A stretch of 64,000 nucleotides of DNA from CAIYOL01 sp964507485 (lineage in GTDB: Bacteria; Planctomycetota; Phycisphaerae; Sedimentisphaerales; Anaerobacaceae): contig CAZDQP010000002.1 in NCBI GenBank assembly GCA_964507485.1, forward strand, positions 1-64,000, read 5' to 3'. Below the pieces are notes generated by a model. The model saw nothing but the letters and a program-made list of their open reading frames with translations, did no database searches and had not been told where the DNA came from. The position numbers and the translations under genes were made by a program. Shown one piece after another: positions 27,548 to 36,118 of this stretch. Positions within the stretch are counted from its first letter, which is position 1, and the number at the start of each line of letters is the position of its first letter.

Positions 27548-29041
27548 TTATCGGGAATTCTTTTTTACCACACGTCTTTTAATCGCTCTGACACCAGAAT
27601 ACACATAGACAAACCTGATGATTTTATATAATAACGGCACATCCAGCAGCCGCAATATGAAGCTATAGCACATAGCCAAAAAAGATTTTTTAATGCCGGG
27701 AGGTAAATGGGCAGTTGCGTCGGCCACCTTCTTCGAGCGCATATAGCGTTTACGGTTCCCAGCATAATATGCCAATATCTTCTTTCGCATATTAATGCAG
27801 TCTTCCCTTTGGGCCGGGGTCATTTTAATAGCAGGTTCCTTGTAAAAATTGGTTAAGTCAGCCATCTCCTCCGGGCTTCTGAGCAGATTTGCCTCTTTAG
27901 CTCTCCTGTATAACTCAGTCCTGCGATAAGGAAAGAAATATGAACAATGCCCATCATTAGGCTCTATCTCTTTGATCAAATTATAGGTTGCCTCCATTTT
28001 TGCTTTGTCTTCAAAAGGAAACCCTACAATGCAAAAAGTGTACAAATACAATCCTGCATCCTTTATCAGTTTGCATTTTTCAATGATTTCACGGTTACTG
28101 TGTTTTCTGTTAAGCATGGTCCTTCTGAAATGCTCATCTCCGCATTCAACACCTACAGATATATGCTCACAACCGGTTTTTTTTAGTATCTTCACAAGTT
28201 CCGGAGTTATGTATTCGGTCCTGCCACACAGCTTATAGGGTATCTTAATCCGCCTGCTGTATTCGCTTGCAAAGTTTTCAAACCAAGCTTTATTAGCGAT
28301 TAAAAGGTCATCAGCAAATATAAAACTTTTCGTTTCCGGATACTGCCTAATTGTTCTTTCAAGCAGTTTCATACAATATTCCACAGTAGGTATTCTCCAA
28401 TACCCCTTCGGTGATGGATAAACACTCCTCAAGGCCGCATTGCCACAATAATAACAGCTATACGGACATCCGCGGCCGAACATTATGGTAATTTCATCGC
28501 CCCGTACTACCACTCCTTTATCAAAAATAGAATAATCAGGGAAATCCAAAACCGACAAGTCCGGTACAAATTGCGGCACGGGATTACGTATTTTTTTGCC
28601 GTCTAAATGCCAGCAGAAACCTTTTGTATCCTCGATATTTCTGCCGTTATCAATATTAGTCAAGAATTCATCAAGCGGTATTTCTCCTTCGCCTATGCAT
28701 GTGCCTTTAACGGATGTTTGCGAAAACACCCAATCCGGGTCTAATGTCATACCAACTCCACCTGCAATTTGTAATATACCCGGACATCCCTCCAACACTT
28801 TTGAATACTCCGCCAAATACTTTAATTGATGCGAAGTGCAGGAAAAAGCCACGATTGATGGGTCCAATTCGGTTATTTTATTCTTGAAATCCTCGTGACT
28901 TACTTTATCACAGAAGCTTAAATAAGACACATCATAAGAATGTTTCCTGGCAATAGGAACAAGGCATGCAATCCCATGATTAAAATCACTCGGATATCCA
29001 CTATCTATGGAAAGCTTTACAAAAGCAATTCTTTTATTCAC
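27548..29041 (-). CDS. Radical SAM protein with N-terminal cobalamin-type domain
   Basis: About 497 residues. The N-terminal ~165 residues look like a B12-binding fold (ASTCTSHQ-like strands, IAGGVGMTLDPDW and CIGEGEIPLDEFL), but the DxHxxG cobalt-ligand motif is not obvious. The radical SAM cluster motif follows as GRGCPYSCYYCG (Cys192, 196, 199). HISVGVECGDEHFRR and CIVGFPFEDKAKME are typical later blocks, and a ~70-residue basic tail closes the protein. Such class B-type enzymes often methylate unactivated carbons. The GTG at 29041 is preferred to the TTG at 29044 because AAAGGG stands 7 nt before it. Substrate unknown; the context suggests a sugar or a lipid-linked glycan. Confidence 0.85.
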   Translation of the reverse strand: MNKRIAFVKLSIDSGYPSDFNHGIACLVPIARKHSYDVSYLSFCDKVSHEDFKNKITELDPSIVAFSCTSHQLKYLAEYSKVLEGCPGILQIAGGVGMTLDPDWVFSQTSVKGTCIGEGEIPLDEFLTNIDNGRNIEDTKGFCWHLDGKKIRNPVPQFVPDLSVLDFPDYSIFDKGVVVRGDEITIMFGRGCPYSCYYCGNAALRSVYPSPKGYWRIPTVEYCMKLLERTIRQYPETKSFIFADDLLIANKAWFENFASEYSRRIKIPYKLCGRTEYITPELVKILKKTGCEHISVGVECGDEHFRRTMLNRKHSNREIIEKCKLIKDAGLYLYTFCIVGFPFEDKAKMEATYNLIKEIEPNDGHCSYFFPYRRTELYRRAKEANLLRSPEEMADLTNFYKEPAIKMTPAQREDCINMRKKILAYYAGNRKRYMRSKKVADATAHLPPGIKKSFLAMCYSFILRLLDVPLLYKIIRFVYVYSGVRAIKRRVVKKNSR

Positions 29042-29087
29042 CAATCAGCCCTTTAACATAATATGAATTTAATATGTTCACGTTCAC

Positions 29088-29834
29088 CTAAACTTTCGTG
29101 CAACAAACAAAAGTCCTTGTTTTATCACTCAAAGCACTTTTAAAGTTTTCACTGCGTAAAATCTTATAATTAAGTCCGACTATATATTCCTTTATCCATG
29201 CATCAGGGTCATCGCCCATAAAATTCAAATCTTCCGTCCAATAGTATCCTTTTTCATTATACTGTCCTGTCTCGAAGACAAAGTGGTCACATTTATCAGA
29301 TAATATTTTCATTATTTTGTCCGCTGCATCAAAGCCGTTGAAATGCACAATATGATGATAAACATTCAAAAAACTAATTAAATCAAATCGAGGCAGTTTC
29401 TCTGCGATTTCTGGTGTCAATTTACAGTTCATAAAGGAAACATTTTCCAAATCATTCAATATTATTATTGCATTGGAATATGCGCATAAAACCCTATCCA
29501 TTTCTATCCCCTGGGCCACGATTTTCTTTGATTCAGCCAGTTTAAAAACAAAATATCCTGTTGCTGAGCCTATATCCAAATACGAACCAATACAACTGAA
29601 ATCAAAGCAATTACTTATAGTTTCGACCCTGATATCAGTCTGTTTTCTTACTGATTCATCAGTCTCATATAAACTAAGATTATTGGGATTATAGGTCGGC
29701 TGATAAAATGTCACCTTGCTGTTCTTTCTAACCAAATTCATATAATCCAAAGCCAACTTTTTCCTGTTCGGCTTATTTGCACTTGAATCCAAAAACGAAA
29801 GCCGTCTCATTATTTTCTCAGCAATTAGATTCAT
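29088..29834 (-). CDS. SAM-dependent methyltransferase
   Basis: A class I methyltransferase of about 248 residues. YLDIGSATGYFVFKLAE is the SAM-binding glycine loop, GIEMDRVLCAYSNAI the acidic strand, and FDLISFLNVYHHIVHF the following motif. The ATG at 29834 overlaps the upstream kinase-like gene by 17 nt. GTG at 29840 and ATG at 29810 are alternative starts. The N-terminal basic region (RRLSFLDSSANKPNRKK) may bind an acidic acceptor. Overlap with the kinase-like gene suggests they serve the same intermediate, for instance a phosphorylated, methylated terminal sugar. That is inference only. Confidence 0.8.
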   Translation of the reverse strand: MNLIAEKIMRRLSFLDSSANKPNRKKLALDYMNLVRKNSKVTFYQPTYNPNNLSLYETDESVRKQTDIRVETISNCFDFSCIGSYLDIGSATGYFVFKLAESKKIVAQGIEMDRVLCAYSNAIIILNDLENVSFMNCKLTPEIAEKLPRFDLISFLNVYHHIVHFNGFDAADKIMKILSDKCDHFVFETGQYNEKGYYWTEDLNFMGDDPDAWIKEYIVGLNYKILRSENFKSALSDKTRTFVCCTKV

Positions 29835-30906
29835 ATACACACTTATCTAATTTATTATTAACATACGTTAAAATGTTTTCAGCAGGCTCTTTTGCCACAC
29901 TTACAAAATATAAGAGCAGATATACCATAGTCCTGTAGATAAACAACAGTTTTATCTCCAGCGCAAAGGCTTCGTTGCTCCTGAATTCTTGGAACATTTT
30001 ATAATAATCAATTGTTTCATTTAAGAATGGCTTGTTGCTTAAAAGCTCAAATATTTTATCAAAAAATAACTCAAAAGTCGGTGTACCCGTCCTGTGCGTT
30101 TGCAAATCGGTAACAAATGAATAAAAATCAAATTCGGGGTATGAGATGTCAGAACGGTCAAAATCAATACACATGGTTCTTCCATCCGAGATTAATACAT
30201 TTCGATAGGTTAAATCACCATGAATCATTGTTTTGTATACTTTGTCCCCAGTGTGACTTCCTTTGAGCAAATGCTTGATTTTCGTTTTAATTTCAATAAC
30301 TCTGCGTGTCCATTCCGATGGATAACGCTCAAGCACACCTTCATACTCTCTGAATTCTGCTTCGATGTCGAATTCCCGACACACAATATTTTTCAGATAC
30401 AATTCCTTCAAGCTGCGAAACAGCTCGTTAATGATATTATTATCCCACTGTTCCACCCGTAAAAACGTTCCCTTAAGCAATCTTTCTGTACTAATCACAT
30501 CACCATTAATTTTCGAAATCGATACTGCCTCCGGGCATCCGTCAAAACCCGATGTCTTAAGAAAGGTATAGTTATTTTTCGCGTTTTTACAGCCGTTCTC
30601 ATTGTATGAACACCTGTGAACAAGCTCTTTCTTCCTGTCTATTACAATCAACATATCATAGCCGACCAAAACCTCACAACGATGCAAATGTATTCCCCTG
30701 CTTTCGAGAGCAGAACAATAATCTCTGGGCAGTATTAGTAGTTTGTACAACGGGAGATTTAAAAGCGGAAGCTGCTTTACTATTTTCTTTGTCTTAACAC
30801 AAATCAAATTTTTTTTCTTTATCCCGAAGTAAAGATTATAAAGCAAGTGAGCAATATTGGGATAAAAGGGCCCGGGAAATGAAAAGTCGCGCTGTTCTAA
30901 TGTCAT
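29818..30906 (-). CDS. Protein-kinase-like (APH/choline kinase fold) phosphotransferase
   Basis: A 362-residue protein with the small-molecule-kinase signature of the APH/choline-kinase group. MIHGDLTYRNVLI contains the catalytic HGDxxxxN motif, and CIDFDRSDISYPEFDFYSF contains the metal-binding D-F-D. The N-terminal ~90 residues would form the ATP-binding lobe and are diverged. Relatives phosphorylate sugars, choline, aminoglycosides or lipopolysaccharide heptose and Kdo. Here a sugar-phosphorylating role is plausible from context. The C-terminal ~60 residues are helical and hydrophobic and may touch the membrane. The next gene overlaps its 3' end, so expression is coupled. Confidence 0.75.
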   Translation of the reverse strand: MTLEQRDFSFPGPFYPNIAHLLYNLYFGIKKKNLICVKTKKIVKQLPLLNLPLYKLLILPRDYCSALESRGIHLHRCEVLVGYDMLIVIDRKKELVHRCSYNENGCKNAKNNYTFLKTSGFDGCPEAVSISKINGDVISTERLLKGTFLRVEQWDNNIINELFRSLKELYLKNIVCREFDIEAEFREYEGVLERYPSEWTRRVIEIKTKIKHLLKGSHTGDKVYKTMIHGDLTYRNVLISDGRTMCIDFDRSDISYPEFDFYSFVTDLQTHRTGTPTFELFFDKIFELLSNKPFLNETIDYYKMFQEFRSNEAFALEIKLLFIYRTMVYLLLYFVSVAKEPAENILTYVNNKLDKCVYESNC

Positions 30907-30915
30907 AAATATAAC

Positions 30916-31794
30916 TTACTTAACAACTTCTATTAAAGCTACCGCCCGTGCAGCAGCAGCATTATCAGCATCAATTGATGTGGTTGTATGTATATTAAAA
31001 TACTCAACTCCCTGACATTCTTGTTCTGTACTGATATTCCAGCCACTCTCAGTATATTTGTAGAATGACGTTGAAGTAAGAGCACATGATTCAAATTCTT
31101 TCAGCAAGTCACTCAATATGGAACTATCAAACTGCTCGGCAAAGATGGTACCATCCCACTCAATTAACTGATGCTTTCCAAATCCGACTGATACTAATAG
31201 CTTACCCCCAGGTTCTAAAACACGAATAAGTTCTTTAGCAGCACTTCTGGCATCAAGACCAACTTTGGCCGACGTATTTTTTCCAGTGTACATTCGATTA
31301 TCCATTCCGACATGTTCTAAAGTCGAAATCGAAATAATTTCATCAAACCAATTATCCCTGAAAGGCAGCTGGCGTAAATCACCATAGCAATATGAAATCC
31401 CCTTTTCCCAAAAGGTTTTATTTTCCGGTGCGAGGGTTAAAATTGTTATCGTTTTTTTTGAAAGTATTGGATTATCAATAATCTGTGGGAAATTCAAAAC
31501 GGAACCCGCATCCAACAACTTACCTTTTTTTCCAGAAAGCCGCGAGAAAGCCCAAGGATACTCCACAACGCGCTCATCGTAGCCATATCCATAGTTATCA
31601 GGAAGTGTTTCTAAACTTCGAAATCTCGCGATAAGACCATCGTCTCCCAAAACAGTCTGTATAAAGTCAAATTTACTCGCTTTATACCCACGAGACCATG
31701 GTTTTCTACCGCTTTTAAGATAAGATTTAATATCTGCCTGATGTCTGTTTTGAGCGGTTCTCTGCTTAATCCACCCACTTAATTTGCCAACCAT
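30916..31794 (-). CDS. SAM-dependent methyltransferase
   Basis: A 292-residue class I methyltransferase. The SAM region is GKLLDAGSVLNFPQI (about residue 91 on), where an SVLNF segment replaces the usual GCGTG-type loop. DEIISISTLEHVGMDN is the usual motif-II/III region, and ELIRVLEPGGKLLVSVGFG is the classic post-II block. ITILTLAPENKTF follows the glycine loop. About 80 residues precede the SAM domain. Its ATG at 31794 lies 11 nt after the aminotransferase stop. Probably a sugar O- or N-methyltransferase, with substrate unknown. Confidence 0.78.
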   Translation of the reverse strand: MVGKLSGWIKQRTAQNRHQADIKSYLKSGRKPWSRGYKASKFDFIQTVLGDDGLIARFRSLETLPDNYGYGYDERVVEYPWAFSRLSGKKGKLLDAGSVLNFPQIIDNPILSKKTITILTLAPENKTFWEKGISYCYGDLRQLPFRDNWFDEIISISTLEHVGMDNRMYTGKNTSAKVGLDARSAAKELIRVLEPGGKLLVSVGFGKHQLIEWDGTIFAEQFDSSILSDLLKEFESCALTSTSFYKYTESGWNISTEQECQGVEYFNIHTTTSIDADNAAAARAVALIEVVK

Positions 31795-31805
31795 TAATAC
31801 CTTCT

Positions 31806-33182
31806 TTAATCCTGTGGTCGGGATGATTTCAACTCTTCAGCAAAATACTTTAAGCTTGCTGTGATAGATTCTACAATTTTTTCTATATGTTCTTTTTTAT
31901 GTGCTGTGGATATAAAAACAACTCGGTTGCTGCTGATGTGAACCCCCTTCTCAAAACGGAGATAGGAATAAAACAGTTTTTGCAAAGCATTATCCTCTTC
32001 GTATTTATCCCTATCTCGTCGGGATCTAACCACTTTGTCTGTAAATATCATTCTCAACATTGAGCCGATACCTATCGTCCTCACAGGAATCTGATTCGTT
32101 ATACAAAACTCATTAAGCTTATTTCTTATATACCGGCCGTTTTCATTCAGTCTACTATAGATGCGCTCTCTGTTTTCAATCAAATGCTGTAGCACTATCT
32201 TAGCCACATGCATAACTAACGGATTCGCTGAGAAGGTACCACCCATAAACACTGGTTTTTCTCCATTGAAACCTTCGATAACCTTCATTACATTCTCTGA
32301 CCCCGCTACCATTCCTACCGGCAAACCTCCGCCGAGCGTTTTTCCATAAGTCGCTATATCCGCTACGATTCCGTAATGTTCCTGGCACCCACCTAAAGCA
32401 ACTCTAAATCCCGTAACAATTTCATCAAAACATAATAAAATGCCATGCTTTGTAGTTACTCTACGTAATTTCTGCAGGAACTCACCAACATCATCTCTGG
32501 GATTTGAGCCCTGAGAAGGCTCAATTATAACCATTGCCAAGTCATCTTTATGCTGTTCTATTAAATCAAATGCGGCATCATCGTTATACGGCAGCATTAG
32601 CATCATACCCATCACTTCTTCCGGAACGCCAGCTGATTTGAACATTGGCACAGGATTGCTTTCATCACCACTGTAGTCTTCTTCAAAGAGTAACATATCA
32701 TTTCCACCGTGCCATCCACCGCTGAACATAGCGATTTTTTTTCTGCCGGTATGGGCCCTTGCTATTCTCGTTGCACGAATGGTTGCCTCTGTGCCAGAAT
32801 TACAAAAAACAAAACTTCTGAAATGCGATACCGCCTGTGAAAGAAACCTGCCTACTTCATAGGTATATTTACTCGGTAAAATATACAAAGTTCCCTCTCT
32901 TGCTTGTCTTTCTATTTCACTGACTATTATGGGATTTGCATGACCTAAGAGGTGTGTTCCAGCACCCATTGCCGTGTCAATATAAACATTTCCACTGTAG
33001 TCCTCTATAAAACATTCATATGCTTTACGTACATATAAATGATCCTCATCATAGCCAGCATTCAAAATAGAAAAGTTTCTGTTGTTCAGAAATTCTGCTA
33101 TATGATTATTTCTTTTACTGATTTCCTCGCACACTCTATCGGCCGAACCAATGTACTTACTCTGAATGCCCATAAATTTCAT
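31806..33182 (-). CDS. Class III aminotransferase (glutamate-1-semialdehyde aminomutase-like)
   Basis: A PLP-dependent fold-type I, class III enzyme of about 458 residues, closest in pattern to glutamate-1-semialdehyde aminomutases. Seen are MGAGTHLLGHANP, the phosphate-binding NSGTEA (128-133), FDEIVTGFR (252-260), and YGKTLGGGLPVG with the PLP lysine at 281. A dedicated haem enzyme is unlikely in this locus, and a sugar or linear keto-compound amination is more plausible. The ATG at 33182 (or 33173) overlaps the upstream SPASM gene by 17-26 nt and is favoured over a longer reading to 33239. It forms a block with radical SAM, KdsD-like and Gfo/Idh genes. Confidence 0.85.
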   Translation of the reverse strand: MKFMGIQSKYIGSADRVCEEISKRNNHIAEFLNNRNFSILNAGYDEDHLYVRKAYECFIEDYSGNVYIDTAMGAGTHLLGHANPIIVSEIERQAREGTLYILPSKYTYEVGRFLSQAVSHFRSFVFCNSGTEATIRATRIARAHTGRKKIAMFSGGWHGGNDMLLFEEDYSGDESNPVPMFKSAGVPEEVMGMMLMLPYNDDAAFDLIEQHKDDLAMVIIEPSQGSNPRDDVGEFLQKLRRVTTKHGILLCFDEIVTGFRVALGGCQEHYGIVADIATYGKTLGGGLPVGMVAGSENVMKVIEGFNGEKPVFMGGTFSANPLVMHVAKIVLQHLIENRERIYSRLNENGRYIRNKLNEFCITNQIPVRTIGIGSMLRMIFTDKVVRSRRDRDKYEEDNALQKLFYSYLRFEKGVHISSNRVVFISTAHKKEHIEKIVESITASLKYFAEELKSSRPQD

Positions 33183-34056
33183 TCCACACTTCCGCGTGGT
33201 TCTTTCCATGCAAAGTACCGTTAACATTACAACGGTCACAAGGATACATAATTCTGTGCCCCCTACCTAAAATTTTTCTGTATCTACTCATATTTCCCGA
33301 TTTCCATATTTCCAGCAGAGACTGAGAGTAGAGATTACCGAACTTAATTTTTTTATTAAAATCCTGCACACACAACATTACGTCTCCATTCCAATCGACT
33401 TGTAATGAATAATGTGTGTAATAACATGGTCTTTCCTGGTCGGGGTTCGACTGATGCCCCTCTTTGACAACACCAGCTCGGTTGGTCAACTTTACCCCAT
33501 AATCCTCGTCGATACTGTACCATCTGTCCCTTAGGACATATTGCTCTTCCTTCAAACCCGCTTGTGTAAGCATCTCTTTGAAATAATCAACTTGATGCGG
33601 GCCATCGTACATACTGATAAGAATAACATCCAAACCTGCTTCAAACAGCTCCCGCAGCAAACTCTCATTCAATTTGTCCCCATTTGTAATTAACTCTGTA
33701 TGTATGTCTTTTCCAAATACTCCGACAAGCTTCACAATATCGTTATGGAGCAGTGGCTCACCATACCCAGAAAATATAACACCACCGTGATACTTGTATT
33801 CTCTCAGCTCATCAGCAATTTTTTTGCCCAACTCTATCGCCATATTGAGATTCTGATTTGGATACTCGGATGAGTCTTTTCTCGGGCAAAACTCACACTT
33901 CCTGTTGCATAATTCAGTGGGATTTATGTCAATCCAACTGAACAACGGTACACCATCAACCATTTGAACGTGGTCAATATACCTTGACTTGCGCCTGATA
34001 TTCTTCATTATAGTCTGCTCAAAGATTTCTCCTTTTGTTTTGGTATCTTTGTTCAT
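33157..34056 (-). CDS. Radical SAM/SPASM protein (paralogue 1)
   Basis: About 299 residues with the radical SAM motif CNRKCEFC (Cys50, 54, 57) and a C-terminal SPASM-like set of cysteines at 211, 229, 273 and 276, which would bind auxiliary iron-sulfur cluster(s). FSGYGEPLLH is the conserved GGEP-like SAM-binding block, and ISMYDGP is shared with the second copy at 36119-37012. SPASM enzymes include dehydrogenases and epimerases acting on sugars and aminocyclitols as well as peptide-modifying enzymes. No precursor peptide gene is visible here, so a small-molecule or sugar substrate is favoured. The ATG at 34056 is preferred over a TTG at 34071. Confidence 0.85.
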   Translation of the reverse strand: MNKDTKTKGEIFEQTIMKNIRRKSRYIDHVQMVDGVPLFSWIDINPTELCNRKCEFCPRKDSSEYPNQNLNMAIELGKKIADELREYKYHGGVIFSGYGEPLLHNDIVKLVGVFGKDIHTELITNGDKLNESLLRELFEAGLDVILISMYDGPHQVDYFKEMLTQAGLKEEQYVLRDRWYSIDEDYGVKLTNRAGVVKEGHQSNPDQERPCYYTHYSLQVDWNGDVMLCVQDFNKKIKFGNLYSQSLLEIWKSGNMSRYRKILGRGHRIMYPCDRCNVNGTLHGKNHAEVWNEIYGHSE

Positions 34057-34095
34057 TTTATTACCCAGCAAGATTACACAGCACAGATGAATGTT

Positions 34096-35133
34096 TTAGG
34101 TTTTTGGAGTGCAAACGAATGAAATCGGCAACATGCCAACAAGCTCCCCTTTTTCGCCACAAACGAGCAAAAGAATGATTTGCTGCTCATTGAATATTTT
34201 TTCTGCTTCATAGAGCCTTAAGTTTTTACTAATTACTCTTGGATGTCTTGTCATGATATCACCTGCCTTGAACGTCAATATATTTCCATACTTGGTTAAC
34301 GCCCTTCGCAGGTCACCATCGGTAATTATGCCGATTACACGTTGTTCTTCATCAGAAATCACAGCTGTTCCCCAACGGCTGGATGTCATAATCTGAATGA
34401 CATCTTTCATAGTGAACTCTTTTGTGATGATTGGCAGATCGCTCTTAATCATAACATCCTCTACCTTTGTTAACAGCATTCTTCCAAGACTCCCACCCGG
34501 ATGAAATCTTGCATAATCTTCGGTATTAAAACCTCTTTCTCTCATTAATGCAACGGCGATTGCATCACCCATCACTAAAGAAACAGTTGCAGAGGTCGTT
34601 GGAGCTACTTTAAGCGGACAGGCTTCTCTTTTAACATTCACGTTTAAATGATAATCTGAGCTGTTCGCTATTGTGGAAGTCGGAAGCCCGGTCATCGAAA
34701 TAATCGAGTTACCATTGTTCTTTAGAAAAGGAATAATTTTCAATATTTCTTCGGTCTCACCAGAATATGAAATCAACAGTAAAATATCCTCTCTTTTTAT
34801 CATACCAAGATCACCATGAAACGCCTCTGCAGGGTGCATAAAAAAGCTCGGTGTACCCGTTGAGGCCAATGTGCACGATATCTTACGGCCGATGATGCCA
34901 GACTTGCCCATTCCACAGACTATAACTCTGCCCTCACAGTCTAATATTGCCTTAATAATTTTTGGAAACACATCGTCAATCCGCTGTGAGAGTGCTGTTA
35001 TCGCCTCAGCTTCTATCATGAATACTTCCTTCGCATAGGACACAAATCTATCCTCAGTTTTTTGCTGATGCAATTTGACGGTTGCTTTTTTCGTTTTAAA
35101 AACCTGCTGGGTGTCGGAAACTACATTATCCAT
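34096..35133 (-). CDS. KpsF/KdsD/GutQ-like sugar-phosphate isomerase
   Basis: A 345-residue protein with the full domain order of arabinose-5-phosphate isomerases. The SIS domain has VIVCGMGKSGIIGRKI (about residues 65-80) and HPAEAFHGDLGMI with the catalytic-site histidine, and two CBS domains follow at about 220-345 (for example GTAVISDEEQRVIGIITDGD). KdsD interconverts ribulose-5-phosphate and arabinose-5-phosphate, the first step to Kdo. No Kdo synthase or phosphatase (KdsA/KdsC) is present in the window. It may therefore be a dedicated capsule-type copy, or act on a different ketose phosphate. Its start overlaps the Gfo/Idh gene by 8 nt. Confidence 0.9.
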   Translation of the reverse strand: MDNVVSDTQQVFKTKKATVKLHQQKTEDRFVSYAKEVFMIEAEAITALSQRIDDVFPKIIKAILDCEGRVIVCGMGKSGIIGRKISCTLASTGTPSFFMHPAEAFHGDLGMIKREDILLLISYSGETEEILKIIPFLKNNGNSIISMTGLPTSTIANSSDYHLNVNVKREACPLKVAPTTSATVSLVMGDAIAVALMRERGFNTEDYARFHPGGSLGRMLLTKVEDVMIKSDLPIITKEFTMKDVIQIMTSSRWGTAVISDEEQRVIGIITDGDLRRALTKYGNILTFKAGDIMTRHPRVISKNLRLYEAEKIFNEQQIILLLVCGEKGELVGMLPISFVCTPKT

Positions 35134-36109
35134 AAGAACTCCTTGAGCGAATTAATGCGTCACAGAAAAGTGTTACCTTCTCCAATTGTTCGATCTGTTT
35201 AAGTGACGAATTTCTTCTATACACAAAGTTTTCAATAAAATAATTCATCTGGTTCAAAAAACCCGGCTTAAATGTATTATCCGTATGCCATTCATTTTCT
35301 ACCGCCGGGATATAAGTTGCCCTGCCCTGGGTTTCTCTTCTTTCAATGTCCTTGTACACTACCATTTTCTCAAATGGACACATTTCTACAACCTTTTCTT
35401 CAAAAAAGATTTTAAAGTAGCTGTTCTGTGGACAATCCATCAATATCTTTAGTTGTATAGGGAACTTACGTTCGACCGAGGAAAGCCCACAAATCCAAGA
35501 ATTTCTCCTTTTTCTTGTAATACCAACTACATCTTTAATATCAAGCTCTCCAAAAAGAAAATAAATCAGGTCAATTATATGTGATGTATAAAAATATAAC
35601 ATATACTCACATATTTCCTCCCCTTGAGTTTTCATAATCATTTCGCATGGTTCTGCAGACAAAACATCCGCACACATGCATGTTTCACTATCTATCAATT
35701 TTCTCAAACGCGGAACAAAATCATAAAATCTGCGGTTATAGGCAATAAAAAGATTCCTCGCCTCACAATTTTCCTTCAGGTACTTCAGCCCTGTGGGCGA
35801 GAGAACTGCTGGCTTTTCTGATATTATCGGCAGACCAAGCGGTAAAAGCTGCCTTAATACCCCCTCGGTTATATTCCAAGGCGTACATACCAAAATACAA
35901 TCGATATCCGCCTTGTTCAAATACTCTAAAAATTCATCTATACCATATATTTTTTTACCAACAGAATACTTCTCTGCAAAGCTGCCTATGTTAACTGAAC
36001 CAGGTCGAGCAACAACGATTTCTATGTTATGCCCCAGATGCTTGATTACGTCAGCATGACAATGAGCAATTTTACCACAGCCTATAAAAGCAAATTTAAC
36101 CTTCTTCAA
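35126..36109 (-). CDS. Gfo/Idh/MocA family oxidoreductase
   Basis: A 327-residue NAD(P)-dependent sugar oxidoreductase. The N-terminal Rossmann fold starts KFAFIGCGKIAHCHADVI, with DCILVCTPW and the diagnostic SEKPAVLSP segment. The C-terminal part is the alpha/beta substrate domain. Family members oxidise or reduce sugars, inositols and nucleotide sugars. The first possible start is a TTG at 36109, because a TAA lies two codons upstream and the Rossmann motif begins at about residue 9, leaving no room for a later ATG. It overlaps the KdsD-like gene by 8 nt, which ties the two to one pathway. Confidence 0.9.
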   Translation of the reverse strand: MKKVKFAFIGCGKIAHCHADVIKHLGHNIEIVVARPGSVNIGSFAEKYSVGKKIYGIDEFLEYLNKADIDCILVCTPWNITEGVLRQLLPLGLPIISEKPAVLSPTGLKYLKENCEARNLFIAYNRRFYDFVPRLRKLIDSETCMCADVLSAEPCEMIMKTQGEEICEYMLYFYTSHIIDLIYFLFGELDIKDVVGITRKRRNSWICGLSSVERKFPIQLKILMDCPQNSYFKIFFEEKVVEMCPFEKMVVYKDIERRETQGRATYIPAVENEWHTDNTFKPGFLNQMNYFIENFVYRRNSSLKQIEQLEKVTLFCDALIRSRSSYG

Positions 36110-36118
36110 CTTTTAAAA

